This document shows, in pieces, positions 61,627 to 64,000 of a stretch of DNA of 64,000 nt (positions within the stretch are counted from its first letter, which is position 1; the number at the start of each line of letters is the position of its first letter). A program made the translations under genes and the position numbers. Source of the stretch: JBKQVT01 sp963727245. Lineage in GTDB: Bacteria > Planctomycetota > Planctomycetia > Pirellulales > Thermoguttaceae. The notes under the pieces are model-generated. The model did no database searches. It was given only the letters and a program-made list of their open reading frames with translations, and was not told the DNA's origin. The DNA is taken from positions 124,001-188,000 of the forward strand of contig CAVSFO010000001.1 in the NCBI GenBank assembly GCA_963727245.1. Direction: 5' to 3'.

Positions 61627-62169
61627 CTACCAATCCACCGCGTCCATGAAGACCTCGTCCGGCAAGACTCGCTCGGCGGCGATGCCCAACTCATCGAGGC
61701 TGCGGCGCGTGCCTATGACATGCCAGGCGCTGACGCCGCGCAGTTCCGGCATGATCTCGACCAATTGGTCGACCATGGTTTGCCCCAACCGTTTCGTCTG
61801 CGGATCGCCGCTTCCCTCCAGGATAGCCATCGCGGTCTTCATAAGCCGAACCAGGCGGGCGCGATTGAGGATTGGCGTTGACAACGAATCGCCCGGTGCC
61901 TCGACGAGTTCGGCCACCGGCAGACCCAACGCTTTGGCCCACTTGTGCAACACGCTCAGGGGCAAGTCCGTGGTCTTGCATTCCTGCCGTCTCACGTCCT
62001 CTACCGTGATGCCCAAGTGGCGTGCCACGCTTTGGCGCGACATGTGCTCCAGTCGCCGGGCTTCGCCCAGCCGATGCAATGGCAGGGCACACTCCAAGTG
62101 GATGGGGACCACGGCCGGGTCCTGCTCCGCGATGTTGGGCCGCGAATCCAAGGTTTGGGCGCGATTCAT
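61627..62169 (-). CDS. XRE-family HTH regulator
   Basis: 180 residues from ATG at 62169 behind AAGGATGG. Middle part: LGEARRLEHMSRQSVARHLG, ITVEDVRRQECKTTDLPLSV, LHKWAKALGLPVAELVEAPG is a cro/CI-type helix-turn-helix. The C-terminal half (ILNRARLVRLMKTAMAILEG) is helical and may dimerise. It lies downstream of two other minus-strand regulator genes and probably shares their transcript. Confidence 0.78.
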   Translation of the reverse strand: MNRAQTLDSRPNIAEQDPAVVPIHLECALPLHRLGEARRLEHMSRQSVARHLGITVEDVRRQECKTTDLPLSVLHKWAKALGLPVAELVEAPGDSLSTPILNRARLVRLMKTAMAILEGSGDPQTKRLGQTMVDQLVEIMPELRGVSAWHVIGTRRSLDELGIAAERVLPDEVFMDAVDW

Positions 62170-62189
62170 GAGGCACCATCCTTCATTCC

Positions 62190-62387
62190 TTATGTTGCGA
62201 CGGGCTCCTCTGCCGCGAATGCGTGATGATGGAAATGAGAATAATGCAGCGTGTACCCGTGCCGCGCCATCGGCACAACGATCGGCGCAGCGTTTCTGAC
62301 GGGAAAAGGACCTCCCGGCGCCGCACCGATTGTCGTTGCTGTCAAACTGCCGTTGTGCAGCGCTCGGGAGGTTCCAAATTCCGCCAT
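62190..62387 (-). CDS. Small protein of unknown function
   Basis: 65 residues with a strong AAGGAGAAAAGGCC site before the ATG: MAEFGTSRALHNGSLTATTI, GAAPGGPFPVRNAAPIVVPM, ARHGYTLHYSHFHHHAFAAE. A His-rich patch near the end (HYSHFHHH) might bind metal. No family. Between the ECF sigma factor and the XRE gene, same strand. Confidence 0.6.
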   Translation of the reverse strand: MAEFGTSRALHNGSLTATTIGAAPGGPFPVRNAAPIVVPMARHGYTLHYSHFHHHAFAAEEPVAT

Positions 62388-62465
62388 GGCCTTTTCTCCT
62401 TCTGATCCGGCCCCGCACTGCGGGGATCACTCTCATTCGGTGTCTATTGTTCATGTGGAATCAAC

Positions 62466-63134
62466 TCATGCGGTGGCCAGGAACGTCCGGCGCAGCCGCC
62501 CTACCGCCGCGTGCATTCGGCTCTTCACCGAACCCAACGGGATTTTCAGCTTGTCGGCCACCTCCTGGTATTTGAGCCCCTGGAACACCGCCAGTTCAAG
62601 CACTCCTTTGAGGCGTGTTGGGCACTTGTCCACGGCCGAGCGGATTCGCTGGCGATCCTCGGCTGCCTCCAACTGCTCGCTGGGGCCCGCCTCGCGGAAA
62701 CTTAAAACATCTTGGTACGTCCGCCCTTCGCTCGAGCCACGCTCCAACGTCCCGGCATTCAGGCTGACTGCATTGTGCCGCCGGTTCCGGCGAAGAAGAT
62801 CGATCGCGCGGTTGGTGGCAATCCTGTAAAGCCACGGCCGAAATCTCCGGCACGGATCGAAGTCGCGGCACTTGAGATGCACTTGCAGAAAAATGGCCTG
62901 AAAAGCGTCTTCCGCCAGTTCCGCGCTCAGGTATCTGCGGAGGTAGCTGTACATTTCGTGCTCGTACCGATGGATGAGCTCCTCGAACGCCTCCTGGGCG
63001 CCCTTCGCGACGTATTCCGCCAACAGGTCCTCATCCCGCCGCACCGACCACGCTCCGGGCTTCCCAACCTCGCGCCTCGTCGTTGTGGTCGTAGGATGTG
63101 GCCTGCGTTCGGTTTCGTCTGGGCAACGTGTCAT
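62466..63134 (-). CDS. ECF sigma factor (RpoE-like)
   Basis: 222 residues. Region 2: FEELIHRYEHEMYSYLRRYL, SAELAEDAFQAIFLQVHLKC, FRPWLYRIATNRAIDLLRRN; region 4: LKGVLELAVFQGLKYQEVAD, KLKIPLGSVKSRMHAAVGRL. The N-terminal 35 residues are disordered (Thr-rich). Different subgroup from the sigma factor at 57859. No anti-sigma gene is adjacent. Confidence 0.9.
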   Translation of the reverse strand: MTRCPDETERRPHPTTTTTRREVGKPGAWSVRRDEDLLAEYVAKGAQEAFEELIHRYEHEMYSYLRRYLSAELAEDAFQAIFLQVHLKCRDFDPCRRFRPWLYRIATNRAIDLLRRNRRHNAVSLNAGTLERGSSEGRTYQDVLSFREAGPSEQLEAAEDRQRIRSAVDKCPTRLKGVLELAVFQGLKYQEVADKLKIPLGSVKSRMHAAVGRLRRTFLATA

Positions 63135-63179
63135 GTTGTTCGATCTCCCAAGCCCTGGGGCCGATCTTCGATCACAGGG

Positions 63180-64000
63180 CTATTCCTCCAGTAGTCGATA
63201 TAGTGTCCGTCGATGAAGTTTCAGGGCTCGTGCGGCCGCGGCCTTGTTTCCCCGACAGCGGCGGAGCACCTCGTTGATGACGGCACGTCTTATGTTCTTG
63301 AGGCCGCCAGCCAGCGGCACCGGGATGGTCTCGGAATCGGCATGTTGCCGCACTCTTCCCAGCAACCCTGTGAAGCACCCTTGCCCTATTTCCGGGCCGT
63401 CGGCAAGCGCTGCGGCATGGGCGACTACTGCGGCCAGTTGCAGGACATTGCCCGGCCAATCGTACTGCAAGAGGGACTGCCACGCTTCCGCGGAGAAGTA
63501 TCGCGGAACCATGTCCCGGGTTGCGCAGAGCGGGAAGGCAGGTCCGGCAAGGAAGTGCTCTGCCAGCGCCCGGATATCTTCCTGGCGGCGCCGCAGCGGC
63601 GGAATGTCGATGCGAACAGTATTTAGATAGTAGTAGAGCCCAGAGCAAAAGCGGTTTTCGACCACCTCAGTCTTCAGATCGCACGTGCTGGAAGCGATCA
63701 CTCGGGCGTCCGCCGCGATCGTGACACCATCTTCCCGGCTCCGGCCCTTGCTGCGCTGCAAAGCGTCCAGCAACTTCACTTGGGCCCAGAACGGAAGTTG
63801 CGTCACCCCGTCAAGGAATAACGTGCTGTACTGACTCGGCTCCGAGAGACTCGCTGGCCCGCCCGTGCTTCGCCGAGAACAATCCCACGTCTGTCCGAAC
63901 AGCTTCTCCTCCAAATCCGACTCACGCAGCGCCCCGCAGACGACGTGCACCAGCGGCCTGGCAGCACGCGGGCCTTGGCGATGAATCTCGCGGGCGATCG
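63180..64000 (-). CDS. NtrC-family AAA+ regulator, partial, without GAFTGA
   Basis: The frame is open to the right window edge (AREIHRQGPRAARPLVHVVC), so the N-terminus lies outside. AAA+ part: LRESDLEEKLFGQ, STLFLDGVTQLPFWAQVKLL (Walker B), VRIDIPPLRRRQEDIRALAE (sensor region) and YDWPGNVLQLAAVVAHAA; C-terminal Fis-type HTH: INEVLRRCRGNKAAAARALK. Where sigma-54 activators have the GAFTGA loop after LFG, this protein has TWDCSRRSTGGPAS. It therefore probably does not contact sigma-54 in the standard way. Confidence 0.85.
   Translation of the reverse strand, partial: IAREIHRQGPRAARPLVHVVCGALRESDLEEKLFGQTWDCSRRSTGGPASLSEPSQYSTLFLDGVTQLPFWAQVKLLDALQRSKGRSREDGVTIAADARVIASSTCDLKTEVVENRFCSGLYYYLNTVRIDIPPLRRRQEDIRALAEHFLAGPAFPLCATRDMVPRYFSAEAWQSLLQYDWPGNVLQLAAVVAHAAALADGPEIGQGCFTGLLGRVRQHADSETIPVPLAGGLKNIRRAVINEVLRRCRGNKAAAARALKLHRRTLYRLLEE

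Overview
The window looks like a chromosome segment of a planctomycete (Planctomycetota, Pirellulales-like). The grounds are membrane-anchored leucine-rich-repeat (LRR) proteins with a charged/FSLRTLL-type N-terminus, a DUF1559-like protein, a HdH-type ECF sigma factor followed by a Ser/Thr kinase, giant Calx-beta surface proteins, YXWGXW repeats and RAYT transposases. This placement is inferred from gene families only. I saw no rRNA, tRNA or CRISPR array.

Left third (1-15.6 kb): an accessory region of broken cassettes. Three 3'-end pieces of Calx-beta surface proteins (1-2047, 3091-5036, 5810-8088) are each followed closely by a small membrane-anchored partner (LRR, DUF1559-like, LRR). Next come an autotransporter-repeat scrap and an Rhs polymorphic-toxin locus with two toxin tips of the same fold and three candidate immunity genes. 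Two RAYT elements with perfect terminal inverted repeats, plus short non-autonomous relatives, are inserted here. Almost every long gene in this part is frameshifted.

Middle (15.6-28.9 kb): a decayed integrative element. It has a twin-arginine protein pair with a membrane protein, a tyrosine recombinase with frameshifts and a nonsense codon, an HTH gene, phased TGACGC repeats, an excisionase-like gene, a DUF3820 gene and a primase-polymerase/DUF3987 gene, all broken. The 3' end of the last gene is duplicated around an intact ecotin gene, and an intact IS1380-type element closes the region.

Right half (28.9-64 kb): mostly intact, tightly packed genes, many overlapping as ATGA. A central-carbon island (33.8-45.8 kb) encodes ribose-5-phosphate isomerase B, transaldolase, acetate kinase, phosphoketolase, class I aldolase, mannose-6-phosphate isomerase, a sugar-phosphatase-like protein and a GH130 enzyme. 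Together these could run a phosphoketolase shunt giving acetyl-phosphate, acetate and ATP. A P-type H+-ATPase follows, then a stress/envelope cluster (three DUF2294 genes, CsrA, several tiny membrane proteins, a receiver-BON protein, a YXWGXW protein, a GH13 branching-type enzyme), an ECF sigma factor with a truncated kinase, a second ECF sigma factor, and a partial NtrC-type regulator.

The most interesting signal is a leader module found four times in the right half (31840, 33681, 48495, 49566). In each copy a promoter-like pair with an exact 16-bp spacer precedes a ~105-nt element. The element contains a co-varying hairpin, a strong intrinsic terminator, and a conserved 5' GTCGG that can pair with the terminator arm. 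The copies lie upstream of Hsp20, the rpiB-tal-ackA-xfp run, a small unknown gene, and DUF2294-csrA. This looks like an uncharacterised attenuator or riboswitch-like RNA that co-regulates the island.
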